DNA from: Lachnospiraceae bacterium
Lineage (GTDB): Bacteria; Bacillota; Clostridia; Lachnospirales; Lachnospiraceae
Direction: 5' to 3'
Length of the DNA stretch: 64,000 nt
NCBI GenBank assembly: GCA_910576125.1
Contig: CAJTHM010000026.1
Location: 1-64,000 of the forward strand
In this document: positions 44,176 through 53,093 of the stretch, piece after piece
How positions within the stretch are numbered: the first letter of the stretch is position 1
How the letters are laid out: the number at the start of each line of letters is the position of its first letter
Position numbers and translations under genes: made by a program
The notes under the pieces: model-generated
What the model saw: the letters and a program-made list of their open reading frames with translations, nothing else
Databases searched by the model: none
Told to the model about the DNA's origin: nothing

Positions 44176-45432
44176 CTATGTCTGGTTGTTTTCTTCTACT
44201 GCTTCTTCAGGTGTGACATTCTCAGGGCTTACCCTATCCGCAGCCGATTCGCTCAGGTTCTTATTTCGCAATTCATCTGCTTTCGGGTCATCCGACGGCT
44301 TCATGCCGATAACCTGCCGGATTTCATTGGATGTCATAATCTCGTTTCTCGTAAACTTGTCTGCAATCTCAGAAATTTCAGATACAGGAACAAGCTTGAA
44401 CGGATCTCTGAAGAATTCGATTGACTGCCGCTGAGACCGAGCGGTCTTGGTGAGAAACTTTCGTTTCATTTCATCAGCAATCGCTGACAGGATAGGTTCA
44501 ATCGTCCGGTTATAGTAGTTGAGCATCGTCTTCTCGTCCGCAGTACCATCCAAAATCCCCTGAGTGATTCCCAACTGGCTGTACAGCATACTCGTCAGGT
44601 ATTCAATCTGGGACATCAGATTGTTCTCGACGGGTCGATTCAGCTGCGTGATATGCTCCGTACCATCGGTATAAGCAATCCCATACTTCGATCCCCGTAA
44701 CTGATCCTCTATGTCCTTACGCCGGCTCTCGGCCTGCCGACGCCTCGCTTCGGTCTTGATAATATAGGGGAGCTGGATAATCAAATCCAATTTCCCTGAA
44801 CTGTTCTGTTCGTCAATCACATCTAACAGATTCAGTTTTCTAATCAGGCGCTGCATCGTAGAATTCGGTTCGTTGATGACCGCATAAAGCGGATTCTCAA
44901 TAATTGCCACCGACTGCTTTGCCATAAGGATATCTTCTTTCTGGCCCGTCCGTTCGTTATAGACCCGGACGCGGACATGCTGCGGATACCATTCCAAAAT
45001 CTGTCCCGTCCGCATAGCATCGATGTCAAAAGAGCCAGGAATCCCATCACCCGGATCATCATCCGTGTCTGTCGGGACAATGGCCACGCACCCCTCATCC
45101 ATCATAGACATGACAACGTCCTGCAAAAATGCCCGCCCAGTCTGATCCGCATTGGCTTCAACTGTAAGACAGTTATTCAGCCCGGAATCGAGCGTCGCAA
45201 GGAAGCGGTTATTCTCGTCCAAACGTACATGGAACATGTCCACCGCCGCCACATCCATCGCAATACGGTTATAAACCGATGTCACAATAGATCGTTCATT
45301 GCCCCTTGAAAACCGCATCCTGTCCGGGCGGAAAGAATATCCGATGCCAATGTCCCGGTAACTCCTTGTAGGGTCTTTATTAAAGAAAGCATTCCAGGCA
45401 TGTTTCAGCCTGGCTCCCATCGAAATCTCCAT
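44176..45432 (-). CDS. Phage portal protein (HK97 type)
   Basis: 418 residues from ATG 45432, just after the leader GGAGGAAAATTCAAA; the longer upstream frame runs through the terL terminator and is rejected. NERSIVTSVYNRIAMDVAAV, EWYPQHVRVRVYNERTGQKE and LTSMLYSQLGITQGILDGTA are portal family features. It forms the dodecameric ring through which terminase packs DNA. Confidence 0.92.
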   Translation of the reverse strand: MEISMGARLKHAWNAFFNKDPTRSYRDIGIGYSFRPDRMRFSRGNERSIVTSVYNRIAMDVAAVDMFHVRLDENNRFLATLDSGLNNCLTVEANADQTGRAFLQDVVMSMMDEGCVAIVPTDTDDDPGDGIPGSFDIDAMRTGQILEWYPQHVRVRVYNERTGQKEDILMAKQSVAIIENPLYAVINEPNSTMQRLIRKLNLLDVIDEQNSSGKLDLIIQLPYIIKTEARRRQAESRRKDIEDQLRGSKYGIAYTDGTEHITQLNRPVENNLMSQIEYLTSMLYSQLGITQGILDGTADEKTMLNYYNRTIEPILSAIADEMKRKFLTKTARSQRQSIEFFRDPFKLVPVSEISEIADKFTRNEIMTSNEIRQVIGMKPSDDPKADELRNKNLSESAADRVSPENVTPEEAVEENNQT

Positions 45433-45448
45433 TTTGAATTTTCCTCCA

Positions 45449-45475
45449 ATAAAAAAAGAACCGCTTTCGCAATTC
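45449..45475 (-). terminator. Terminator directly after terL
   Basis: GAATTGC-GAAA-GCGGTTC with a GAAA tetraloop and two G-U pairs is followed by seven T on the minus strand. It abuts the terL stop codon and precedes the portal gene. Confidence 0.8.
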
Positions 45476-47221
45476 CTAATCAAATGCCTCTCTGTTCAGC
45501 TTATAAGCTACAAATGCATCCATCATCGCGGCAACAGCGTCAATCTTGGCATCATACCGTTTCTTAAGCAGCTTTCTGTTTCCGTTCGTGTCTTCCATAA
45601 CAATGCAGTTCCCCATTGCAAATGTCATAAGTTCTTCATCAAACAGAAGCATTCTTTCTTCAGAAAGCTTTTTCAGCTCCCCTAACGGTACCGATTCCGT
45701 TTTAGCTCCCTGGATTACCTTTTCTATACCAAAAGGACCATTCTCGGATTCCCATCTCGCAACGAAATCTTTCGCATTGTATGGGTCATAGCCGAAGCAA
45801 CGTACATCATAGTCGCACTGAGCGATATGGTTATCCAAATCCTCATAGACTTCCATCATGTCCAGTACAGTGCCAGGCATAACAATCAGACTGCCCTCCG
45901 CTATGAATTGGTCGTACTTCATACGTATTGCAGCCGGAAGTTTCTTCAAAGTCAGTTCTGTGATGTAATTGCGGGTCTTAACTCCGAAAGATCCATTTGA
46001 TAAAGGGAAAAGAAAAGTGAAAGAACAGAAATCATCCCCCTGGGATAAATCCCCTCCAAGAGAACACGGCAGCTGCCAATAATCCCGCTTTTTATGCGGG
46101 AGCGTTTCTTCATAAGTAAAGTAATACGTATACCCTTCCATCGGTATGCCGAACCGCTTTGCCAGAATATCGTTCCTGGCTGCTGGTGCTTTTTCAGCTC
46201 TTTCTACATCAAGCTGATAGGTCTCATAGCTTACTGTTTTTCCGATGTTCGGATTAGCTTTTATCCACATTGCCGGATTAGCCACTTCATCTATGGAATC
46301 CAGCCTGTAATACCAGATGGACACATGGGGATTGATGTAATCCCCTTTCAAGATGTCCAGCAGCTCCATCTTAATCGTGTCACCGCTTCCGTTTCGCACC
46401 GTACCTTCCGAACTGATTGCGACAATCAAATAATCATCCAGTTTTGATGCGCCCTGTTCGATTGCGCCAACTACGTCTTCGCGTATGTCCCCGGAAAGCC
46501 ATTCATCCACCGTCGATACCTTTGGTCTCAATCCTTGAAGCTTATTGATACTCATGGGGCGAACTTCCAAAAGAGAACCTGTCAGGAAATTCTCAATTCC
46601 TTTTTTCGTGGATGCCAGCTTTACCCGGTTTGCTTTAGAACCGGTCGTATTTTGAAGAGAACCGTCCGTCAGGAACCGGAAGAACGGCCCCCTGGATCTG
46701 GTAATGGCAGTCCGAATAGGCGACATAACTTCATCCGCCTGCTTCATCGTGGGAGCGGTTGTAATCTGATGGGTTGTTGATGTATCCACATTCAGGAAAT
46801 AATTCTGGATGCAGGAGGCATACATTGATTTGGCTGCCCCTCTGGCTACAATCAGATACTGCTTGTTAATGAGCCGCCGCTTTACGTTTTTTCTCACATA
46901 GCGGCCGCCATGACCATCAGGATTCGGAACGTACACACTCCGCTCAACAAAGTAATACCAGCCAAATATCTGCTCCGCCCAAAGTTTGAAAGTATCGAGC
47001 AATCTCAAATCAGCTCCATCTGTCAGAGTCAGTTCTTCTTCACAGTAGGCAATAAAGCCGTCAATAGCTTTATCGTCGTACCAGATACCCGGATTCGCAA
47101 TCAGATCGTCAATCCGATTCATCTCCAGCGATATCATCTCACAGACGGGTATTTCGCCTTTCATTACGGCATCTCGAAACTGGCCGTAATACTTCGGTGT
47201 GGCCGTGTTCGACAATGCCAT
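45476..47221 (-). CDS. Terminase large subunit
   Basis: 581 residues, HK97/phiC31-type. The ATPase half contains the P-loop-like INKQYLIVARGAAKSMYASC (about 115-135), TTAPTMKQADEVM and Walker B STVDEWLSGD (about 245). The nuclease half has LGGDLSQGDDFCSFTFL (first Asp), FGYDPYNAKDFV and KIDAVAAMMDAFVAY (last Asp). It cuts concatemeric DNA and pumps it into the prohead. Confidence 0.95.
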   Translation of the reverse strand: MALSNTATPKYYGQFRDAVMKGEIPVCEMISLEMNRIDDLIANPGIWYDDKAIDGFIAYCEEELTLTDGADLRLLDTFKLWAEQIFGWYYFVERSVYVPNPDGHGGRYVRKNVKRRLINKQYLIVARGAAKSMYASCIQNYFLNVDTSTTHQITTAPTMKQADEVMSPIRTAITRSRGPFFRFLTDGSLQNTTGSKANRVKLASTKKGIENFLTGSLLEVRPMSINKLQGLRPKVSTVDEWLSGDIREDVVGAIEQGASKLDDYLIVAISSEGTVRNGSGDTIKMELLDILKGDYINPHVSIWYYRLDSIDEVANPAMWIKANPNIGKTVSYETYQLDVERAEKAPAARNDILAKRFGIPMEGYTYYFTYEETLPHKKRDYWQLPCSLGGDLSQGDDFCSFTFLFPLSNGSFGVKTRNYITELTLKKLPAAIRMKYDQFIAEGSLIVMPGTVLDMMEVYEDLDNHIAQCDYDVRCFGYDPYNAKDFVARWESENGPFGIEKVIQGAKTESVPLGELKKLSEERMLLFDEELMTFAMGNCIVMEDTNGNRKLLKKRYDAKIDAVAAMMDAFVAYKLNREAFD

Positions 47222-47241
47222 GTTCTATTCTCCTCTCTCCT

Positions 47242-48137
47242 TTATAGTCCCAGTGCTTTTCTGCCGACCAGCACCATCTGCGAAAATCTTTGCTCGCTCG
47301 TTTTAGTGCGGTAAACATCTTTGGGAACGACAGACTCCATATCAAATACGATTACTGGAGATTTCGCTTTGAACCCTCCATATATTGCGTCATTCGTATC
47401 GAGAACTGCTCCATACCCAGCCTGCTTACATGCATTGAAGAATTTAGTCCTCTGTGTATAAGTGTCCTTACCCTTACGTGTATCTCCCTGGCCGTCGTAA
47501 GGGATAACATAATTAAACATCCTGTACACTTTCTGCAGTTCATCAGCGGTCGGAACATAATCATTGTTCCTCATCCGTTTCAAGACATCTCTGGCTTCTC
47601 GGTATCCCTTGAACTTGTACTTATCACTTACGAAATAACTTTGCATCCGTGCATCATCCGTGACGAAATTGTAGAAATCCCGATCTTTCTTATACAAACT
47701 CCTAAAAACTTCCGCTCCAGAATCTTCGCTTGCGACTTTTATGTTCTGCTTAAGGGAATTGTCTATCCGATACTTCAGAAATGTCCCTGTTCCGAGGCTG
47801 TTTCCGTTTTCGTCGTATATTGTTTGTGGTACCTTTCGGTTAAACAGGCATTGTACTGATGCTTGTCCAGTACATTATGGGTAGCGTAAAACATATCAGT
47901 GTTTTTTGTCCGGTCACGGTCATACGATAATGTGCTAAGCGTCGTTTTGTCTGCTCTCAGTACCTCATCGAAATGCTTCTTGTTGTAAATACTGTTTGGC
48001 TGCTTTCTTTTCTTGTAAATGGCTTTCCTTTCCGCCTGCGAATATTCCCCGCCGCCAAGCGGGTAAGGAGGACCATTCCGTTTTCCCCATCTCTGCCCAA
48101 GGATACCGTGATGCCGTAAGTCACTCTTACTATCCAT
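47242..48137 (-). pseudogene. HHG-tag protein with possible ADP-ribosyltransferase-like domain, frameshifted
   Basis: The 5' part (ATG 48137) begins MDSKSDLRHHGILGQRWGKR, runs to VLDKHQYNAC and leaves frame at about 47850. The other frame continues LFNRKVPQTIYDENGNSLG, SEDSGAEVFRSLYKKDRDFY to the end at 47242. Restoring one C (GCCTG to GCCCTG) joins them into one protein of about 300 residues, so a C was probably lost from a CCC run. The C-terminal AGYGAVLDTNDAIYGG and SPVIVFDM resemble the end of ADP-ribosyltransferase-fold domains found in phage proteins, but this is a weak call. Confidence 0.65.
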
Positions 48138-48165
48138 TTTGAATTTCTCCTTCCCACGGCATCAT

Positions 48166-48681
48166 CTAGCTCTTAAGCTGATGAATCATCATCATGATAC
48201 TTGCCGCTGAAGCACCGATTGCAAGAACATCACCAGTCGTGGACAGAAAACTGGACACATAATCTCTACCGGACTTGATATGCTCGGTTGATAAAGATTT
48301 ATAGTTTCGTTCCAGATTGAGACGGTTAATTGCGGCCTGAAGCTCTTTATCCGTCATTTTCGACAAATCCATTTTGTCCATTGCCTTTGCCTGTTTACGG
48401 TTAGCTCCACGGCTGCTTATGCTTGAAGCGGCCTTTGCAGCATTGCTTACGGACTGCAGTCCAGCACCGGCATTCTTATAATCATTTGCAACTGTTTGAT
48501 GGACTGCCCCTCTTGCGCGGCCGCTATTATCGCCACTTACACGACCATTCTCATCAGAAGATATTCCACTCCCCTGAAGCCGTCTTCTTCCTGCAGACGT
48601 CAAAGTACCATCGCTGTTCTGATAACGCCGTACTCCCCAACGCTGTCCCAGAACCCCATGATGCTGTAAAACATTGTTCAT
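48166..48681 (-). CDS. Phage protein with N-terminal HHG tag and C-terminal membrane helix
   Basis: 171 residues. MNNVLQHHGVLGQRWGVRRY followed by QNSDGTLTSAGRRR is a widespread but unexplained N-terminal motif of gut Firmicute phage proteins. The middle is helical and polar; the C-terminus VLAIGASAASIMMMIHQLKS is hydrophobic. The leader GGAGGAAAATTCTAA precedes the ATG. It lies among head genes, so it may be a virion component. Confidence 0.65.
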   Translation of the reverse strand: MNNVLQHHGVLGQRWGVRRYQNSDGTLTSAGRRRLQGSGISSDENGRVSGDNSGRARGAVHQTVANDYKNAGAGLQSVSNAAKAASSISSRGANRKQAKAMDKMDLSKMTDKELQAAINRLNLERNYKSLSTEHIKSGRDYVSSFLSTTGDVLAIGASAASIMMMIHQLKS

Positions 48682-49043
48682 TTAGAATTTTCCTCCTCTC
48701 CTTTAGATTCCCCGATATCAACCGCGACATTGAGCCGCCACTCGAATTCCTGAATCTGACGATTCATAACCTCAATAACCGCCGACCCCAGTGGTGGATC
48801 GAAAAGCAACTTCACCTTCAAATGCATATAGGACTTAACCAATTCCAGTTGCGAATCGTCTGGAATAAAGTCTGTCCATACCTCATTTTCGTCTTTGATT
48901 GAAAAACACCGTGATGGCCCTACGCCAATCTGGTTCAGAATCATAAACACAGAGTTTATATGCATAATCAGATCAACATCGAAGTTCTCGTATTCCTCAG
49001 TGATTCCGAGCATTTTCTTGATTGATGTAAGTATACTTTCCAT
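48678..49043 (-). CDS. Head-tail connector-like protein (gp6 class)
   Basis: 121 residues: TSIKKMLGITEEYENFDVDL, IMHINSVFMILNQIGVGPSR and QLELVKSYMHLKVKLLFDPP. The mostly helical pattern with MLGI...NFD.DLI.HINSV is that of gp6-like connector proteins. It is unusual in coming before terL rather than after the capsid gene. It overlaps the next gene's start by four bases. Confidence 0.7.
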   Translation of the reverse strand: MESILTSIKKMLGITEEYENFDVDLIMHINSVFMILNQIGVGPSRCFSIKDENEVWTDFIPDDSQLELVKSYMHLKVKLLFDPPLGSAVIEVMNRQIQEFEWRLNVAVDIGESKGEEENSK

Positions 49044-49058
49044 AGATTTTTCCTTTCT

Positions 49059-49475
49059 TTAATGCTTCCAAGGACACGTATCGTTTCTTGTTCTCTCTGG
49101 AGGAAGTTTGACCAACAACTCCTCATCTCCGTAATGGATAGCGTTATGGGTATTAAGAGTTGTTGTAATCAGATAATCGGGATTAAGTAAGAAATCACTA
49201 CAGGTTTGAATATCCTTAGGAAGGATCGGATTCATGTGATGAATAAATATCTTTCCATAGATGTCATATCCGTCAATTCCCAAATCGCATCCTCCATCCC
49301 GTAAAATTACAAAATCCCGAACAGACTTCCATTCCTGAGATCTATAAAATTCCTGGTTAATAAACCGATCAAAGCCAAATGTTTCTTTCCCTACTGAACC
49401 TCCCAACCGTAAATATCTGAATCGCTCTTCAAATGTTTTCAACAGGGAAAGCTCCGAATATGTTCTAATACTCAT
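49059..49475 (-). CDS. HNH endonuclease
   Basis: 138 residues from ATG 49475, six codons after AGGAGG. YRSQEWKSVRDFVILRDGGC, then LGIDGYDIYGKIFIHHMNPI and LNTHNAIHYG, form an HNH fold (His-His, Asn, final His). HNH proteins next to terminase genes are needed for cos cleavage in many HK97-type phages. It overlaps the TerS-like gene by 11 bases. Confidence 0.8.
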   Translation of the reverse strand: MSIRTYSELSLLKTFEERFRYLRLGGSVGKETFGFDRFINQEFYRSQEWKSVRDFVILRDGGCDLGIDGYDIYGKIFIHHMNPILPKDIQTCSDFLLNPDYLITTTLNTHNAIHYGDEELLVKLPPERTRNDTCPWKH

Positions 49476-49803
49476 CTTCATCCTCCTGTCCGCTGTATTT
49501 ACGAAAAGAAGCCATTGCCTGGTCATACATCTCCTTCATATCCTTTGCTGAAGCAACCGCCTCTGTTTTAGCCTTGACCAGCTCATTCTCCAAGGCAATT
49601 TTTTCTTTCTCCAGCCTCTCTCTGGTAGAACCCAGCTTCAGAAAATGAACTATTTCCTGAGAAGATGCTGTTCCATTCATCAGCCGTTCTTCCGCACGAT
49701 CCATTGCCAAAGAAATCATCTGATTTTCCCTAGCTTCCGGTGTCAGCGCAGGACGCATTCTGCGGGTAGTTCCAGACGAACTAACGACTTTGGTTTTTCC
49801 CAC
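49465..49803 (-). CDS. Terminase small subunit-like protein
   Basis: 112 residues from GTG 49803 (GAGGAGG upstream). KVVSSSGTTRRMRPALTPEA and RENQMISLAMDRAEERLMNG precede a helical C-terminus (ERLEKEKIALENELVKAKTE). This family is constant at the TerS position in Lachnospiraceae siphophages. It would recognise the packaging site, which probably lies just upstream in the 330-bp gap. Confidence 0.65.
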   Translation of the reverse strand: MGKTKVVSSSGTTRRMRPALTPEARENQMISLAMDRAEERLMNGTASSQEIVHFLKLGSTRERLEKEKIALENELVKAKTEAVASAKDMKEMYDQAMASFRKYSGQEDEDEY

Positions 49804-49871
49804 AGTTATCGCCTCCTCTCATTCAGTTTTAACTTAGTCCTGTAGGGAATCCATATACTAATAGACCAGTT

Positions 49872-49986
49872 TCATGACACTAAAAAGAGCTCGCAAAGCT
49901 GTTACACGCCTGAATCTGAAAGGAGAAAACAGGAAAGCGATCCTGTGGCGTCATACGAACCCTGCGAGCTCTTTTTAGTATCATGA
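49872..49986. ncRNA. Candidate structured RNA or DNA element
   Basis: Two 24-nt arms (49872-49895 and 49963-49986) are reverse complements with a single mismatch and enclose 67 nt. Inside, ACAGGA pairs with TCCTGT (49929-49934, 49941-49946) and CGCC with GGCG. The outer stem contains GAGCTCGCA and runs of five A/T, so it could act as a terminator in both directions. No coding frame fits. It lies between the polymerase-like module and the packaging genes. Confidence 0.6.
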
Positions 49987-50129
49987 AAATATAAAAACTT
50001 TCCACAAAAATATCCCCCGGAGAATTTTCAAAGACCGCCGCGATAAGGGAGGGGGTGCTATTTTGGCGACACCCCCCTATACCTTACGGCAGCCTGTCAG
50101 CGGAGGCTCTGACAGTATACAAAATGTTG
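49987..50129. other. Candidate cos/pac or late-promoter region
   Basis: Non-coding, with two more hairpins: GGGGGTG/CACCCCC (50051-50077) and CTGTCAG/CTGACAG (50094-50115), plus the C-run CCCCCGG near 50015. Position next to TerS and HNH genes suggests the packaging site. The same place, after the polymerase-like gene and before all head genes, would also suit a phage-specific late promoter. No cohesive-end sequence can be proven from sequence alone. Confidence 0.45.
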
Positions 50130-50390
50130 TTAGCTTGCTTTTTCTTTATTCACTTGCTTCTTAACCTTTTTATAGATATTCATGAAATCGTATTTAATGA
50201 TTTCATCGATTGCGCGTTCCACTTCTCTGTCATTCTCATCATCTGACAGTTGTTCAGAAGTTCTTGCAATTCTTCCAAGATAAGCGCAAGTGTTATAACC
50301 TTTTTCCACATCGAACAGAAACCAGGAATGAAACTGTTCAAATGGATCAAACGGATTGTCAATCGTTGTCAACATACATTGTTGCTGCAT
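50130..50390 (-). CDS. Conserved small phage protein
   Basis: 86 residues from ATG 50390 (AAAGGAG upstream): LTTIDNPFDPFEQFHSWFLF, then DVEKGYNTCAYLGRIARTSE and a charged helical end. The family is common in Lachnospiraceae phages and always lies near the terminase or the polymerase-like gene. Function unknown. Confidence 0.75.
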   Translation of the reverse strand: MQQQCMLTTIDNPFDPFEQFHSWFLFDVEKGYNTCAYLGRIARTSEQLSDDENDREVERAIDEIIKYDFMNIYKKVKKQVNKEKAS

Positions 50391-50409
50391 GAACAATTCA
50401 CTCCTTTCA

Positions 50410-53091
50410 TTACAGATATTTGGATACAGTTGATGTAGAAACGCCAAGTGCTTCTGCGATTTCTGATGTACTATACCCGGATGCACTCATGGAGGCAATC
50501 TTGCTTTGTTTGGCGGTACTCATTGCTGTTGTGGCACGTGGCGTTGCTCGCTGTCTGAGACTGTCAATGTCAGCATTATTGAGAATTTGTGTCAGCTTGC
50601 TTTCACTAATAGCGCCTGCTTGTATAGCTTCCCATTCTCTATCTGTTATGATAACCGGCTTACGCTCTGCGCCCACCTGTGCTCGTGCCGATGTAAGAGC
50701 CTGCTGATTGGCTTTCTTAATCTCGGCATTAGTCATGTCAGGGTTTGCCTGTTTCTTTGCGGTCACAGTGGCATTTGCAATTACCTGAGCCTGTCTCTCA
50801 CGAGGAGCGTTCTTAAGGGCTACATTGAGCTTAGCATTGAGGGAATCCACTTCATTTTGATAGGCCGCCTTAGCAGAAGCAGAATAGGGGATCTTACCGG
50901 TACCTACCATCTCCTTACGGGCCTGGTTAGCCAGAGACTTCATCTTATTGGCATAGGAGGCATAGGCCTCTTCCTGAGGGGTACCTGACGAAAGAGTATG
51001 GGCATCCTTAGTCTCTGCCATCTGGGTACTGGCTTGGGTACGAGTCTTGGTCTTTCCGGTCTTCTTATCAACATAGGTAAGGTCTTCCGCCGTCTTGTAA
51101 CTCAAAGAACCATCCTCATTGATAGTCGGGCTTCCTTTACGCTTAGGCACGGATACTTCAGATTTAGCACGGGAAATCAAGGTGGCGGCACCCTCTTTGT
51201 ACTTTCCGTCTTCGACTCTCCCCTGGTACTTCTTTTTTAGGGAAGCAATCCCATTATCCTGCTCGCTTCTCTTGTAGTCGAGATTATGCTTCTCGGCATC
51301 AATAACCACCATGCTATGCCGAACTGCACGAGCAAGTTCATCTTCGGTAGCGCCCTTTAATGTCATATCCGTAATCAGATTTGACACTTTTCCCATCTCT
51401 GTTTGGGTATTTTTCATCCTCTTATAAGGTTGAGTTGTGCTGGCGGGACCGTATTTTTCTTTTGGATCGAATCCCTCCAGTCCTTTAAGGGGATGGGTAG
51501 AGGTAATCTTAATTTTTCCGCCTGTCGGAATCACCATGACAGTATCACCATCAAAATCGGCACCTGACAAACGTTCCGCAACTTTACTGTTGATGCCGAT
51601 TGCATCTTTCGGTGTATTACCAAGCACCTTCTTACCTTCTGGTTGCTTGTTGTTCACAGTAAGAACAGGAATTTCAAAAGTACCGCCATGCGGATATCGA
51701 ATCAACGCAACCTGTTCTCCATTCTTGTAATTTGGAGCATAGACTTCCGTATCTTTGATGGTGGTCAAAGGTAATATAACCTGATACTTCTGTCTGGGCA
51801 ACGCAGCGGCTTGAAGATGAACTGCTGCAGAATCGCAATCATCAGCAAACGATTTTAACAACGCCTTCTTGACAGTCGGATTGGTAAGCGCACAAATTTC
51901 ATCATACTCTGCAACTTTATCTGCACTTGCCAAATCGAGCTGTTTCTTTATCAGTGTCATACTCTGTTTGGATAGAAATTGAGATGGAAGATGATCACTC
52001 CATTCGCCCCAGTCTCCTTCTTCGGCGCGCTTATTGATAAGAGAGAGTCTTTCGTTCCCATCTTTATCAATATAATAGCTCTGCCCGCCATGCTCCTTGA
52101 TCAGAGAACCAAACGGATTGTCGGGATCATCCTTAACTTTCTTAAGAACATCCGTCATCGGAGTTCCAGTTTTCTTGTTTGTGTTGAACAATACATCAAC
52201 ACCATCCGGGAGGTCATCAGAATATACCGCCATTCCTTTCAGATAATGCGTTCCATCAACCATGATGCGAACCTGGGCATAATGGGAATCACCAAGCGAC
52301 AAATCATCCACGCCTCTCCGAATCTCGATTACGCCATCTTTCTGAATACCGCCATCCTCTGCGTAGTTAATTTTCAGGCGGCTGGAATCCATGCTTTCCG
52401 GATATTGAAATGCTGGTCTGACTTTCTGTCCATCTTCACTGAGAATCTGATCGTAGTCCTTTACCGAATGAACATTATCAAAATCGTAAATTTCTCTATG
52501 CTCTGTTCCAGGAGGACATATAACTTTAATATTTGTCTGTTTGCCAGGATTCGTTACTTGCGGAACACCACCGCCATAAACCGGATATCCCTCCATCTCC
52601 AAAATATAAAGTGCTTGGTTCAATTTCTCTCTGGAGATTCCAAGTTCCCGTTCAACACCAGTGCCTACATCAATCATTCCTTTTTCATCAATCATTTTTT
52701 TCAGGAAATCAGCAGTAGTTTTAGCCTGGTTCATACGAGCTTCGGAATTTTCATTAAGAAGAGACCTTACAGATGAATCATTTGCAAACCCCATCTTTTC
52801 GGCAATTTCGTTAAGGCTGTAACCCTTTTCTCTTAGTCCCTTTGCTGTCGAAACCTGAAGAGAACGCCGCTCATCTTTTGCAAGACTCATCTGGGTCCGC
52901 AACTGTGTCGTAGTTAGTCCGAGTTGTGCCGCAATTTCTGTTTCACGAAGCCCCTGACTTTTCAGTTCATCAATACGACTGAGGAAATCGCCACTATGTT
53001 GATAAGGATTATCGCCGGAACCCCAAGGATAGCGGCCGGAACGTCTTGGCATTCCATAATGCATTAAAATTTCTTCCGTAATGGGATTCAT
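50410..53091 (-). CDS. Putative phage RNA polymerase-like protein (DPBB, YonO-like) with HTH domains
   Basis: 893 residues. The N-terminus (MHYGMPRRSGRYPWGSG, 10-26) is a short tag. Two HTH-like units follow (about 40-65 and 86-115) and another closes the protein (862-893, YSTSEIAEALGVSTSTVSKY). The core holds VALIRYPHGGTFEIPVL (461-477), then VAERLSGADFDGDTVMVIP (504-522). R-x-P followed about 45 residues later by ADFDGD is the arrangement of the RNA polymerase beta-prime double-psi barrel, where the three Asp bind catalytic Mg. SMVVIDAEKHNLD (593-605) recalls the A-V-D-x-P-K-T-G motif of RdRP/YonO proteins. Length is close to SPbeta YonO. It probably transcribes phage genes. Polymerase activity is inferred. 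Confidence 0.7.
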   Translation of the reverse strand: MNPITEEILMHYGMPRRSGRYPWGSGDNPYQHSGDFLSRIDELKSQGLRETEIAAQLGLTTTQLRTQMSLAKDERRSLQVSTAKGLREKGYSLNEIAEKMGFANDSSVRSLLNENSEARMNQAKTTADFLKKMIDEKGMIDVGTGVERELGISREKLNQALYILEMEGYPVYGGGVPQVTNPGKQTNIKVICPPGTEHREIYDFDNVHSVKDYDQILSEDGQKVRPAFQYPESMDSSRLKINYAEDGGIQKDGVIEIRRGVDDLSLGDSHYAQVRIMVDGTHYLKGMAVYSDDLPDGVDVLFNTNKKTGTPMTDVLKKVKDDPDNPFGSLIKEHGGQSYYIDKDGNERLSLINKRAEEGDWGEWSDHLPSQFLSKQSMTLIKKQLDLASADKVAEYDEICALTNPTVKKALLKSFADDCDSAAVHLQAAALPRQKYQVILPLTTIKDTEVYAPNYKNGEQVALIRYPHGGTFEIPVLTVNNKQPEGKKVLGNTPKDAIGINSKVAERLSGADFDGDTVMVIPTGGKIKITSTHPLKGLEGFDPKEKYGPASTTQPYKRMKNTQTEMGKVSNLITDMTLKGATEDELARAVRHSMVVIDAEKHNLDYKRSEQDNGIASLKKKYQGRVEDGKYKEGAATLISRAKSEVSVPKRKGSPTINEDGSLSYKTAEDLTYVDKKTGKTKTRTQASTQMAETKDAHTLSSGTPQEEAYASYANKMKSLANQARKEMVGTGKIPYSASAKAAYQNEVDSLNAKLNVALKNAPRERQAQVIANATVTAKKQANPDMTNAEIKKANQQALTSARAQVGAERKPVIITDREWEAIQAGAISESKLTQILNNADIDSLRQRATPRATTAMSTAKQSKIASMSASGYSTSEIAEALGVSTSTVSKYL

Positions 53092-53093
53092 GC

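Noticed and set aside
49872..49986. CRISPR repeat or MITE
   Set aside because: Only one pair of arms, no target-site duplication and no second copy in the window.
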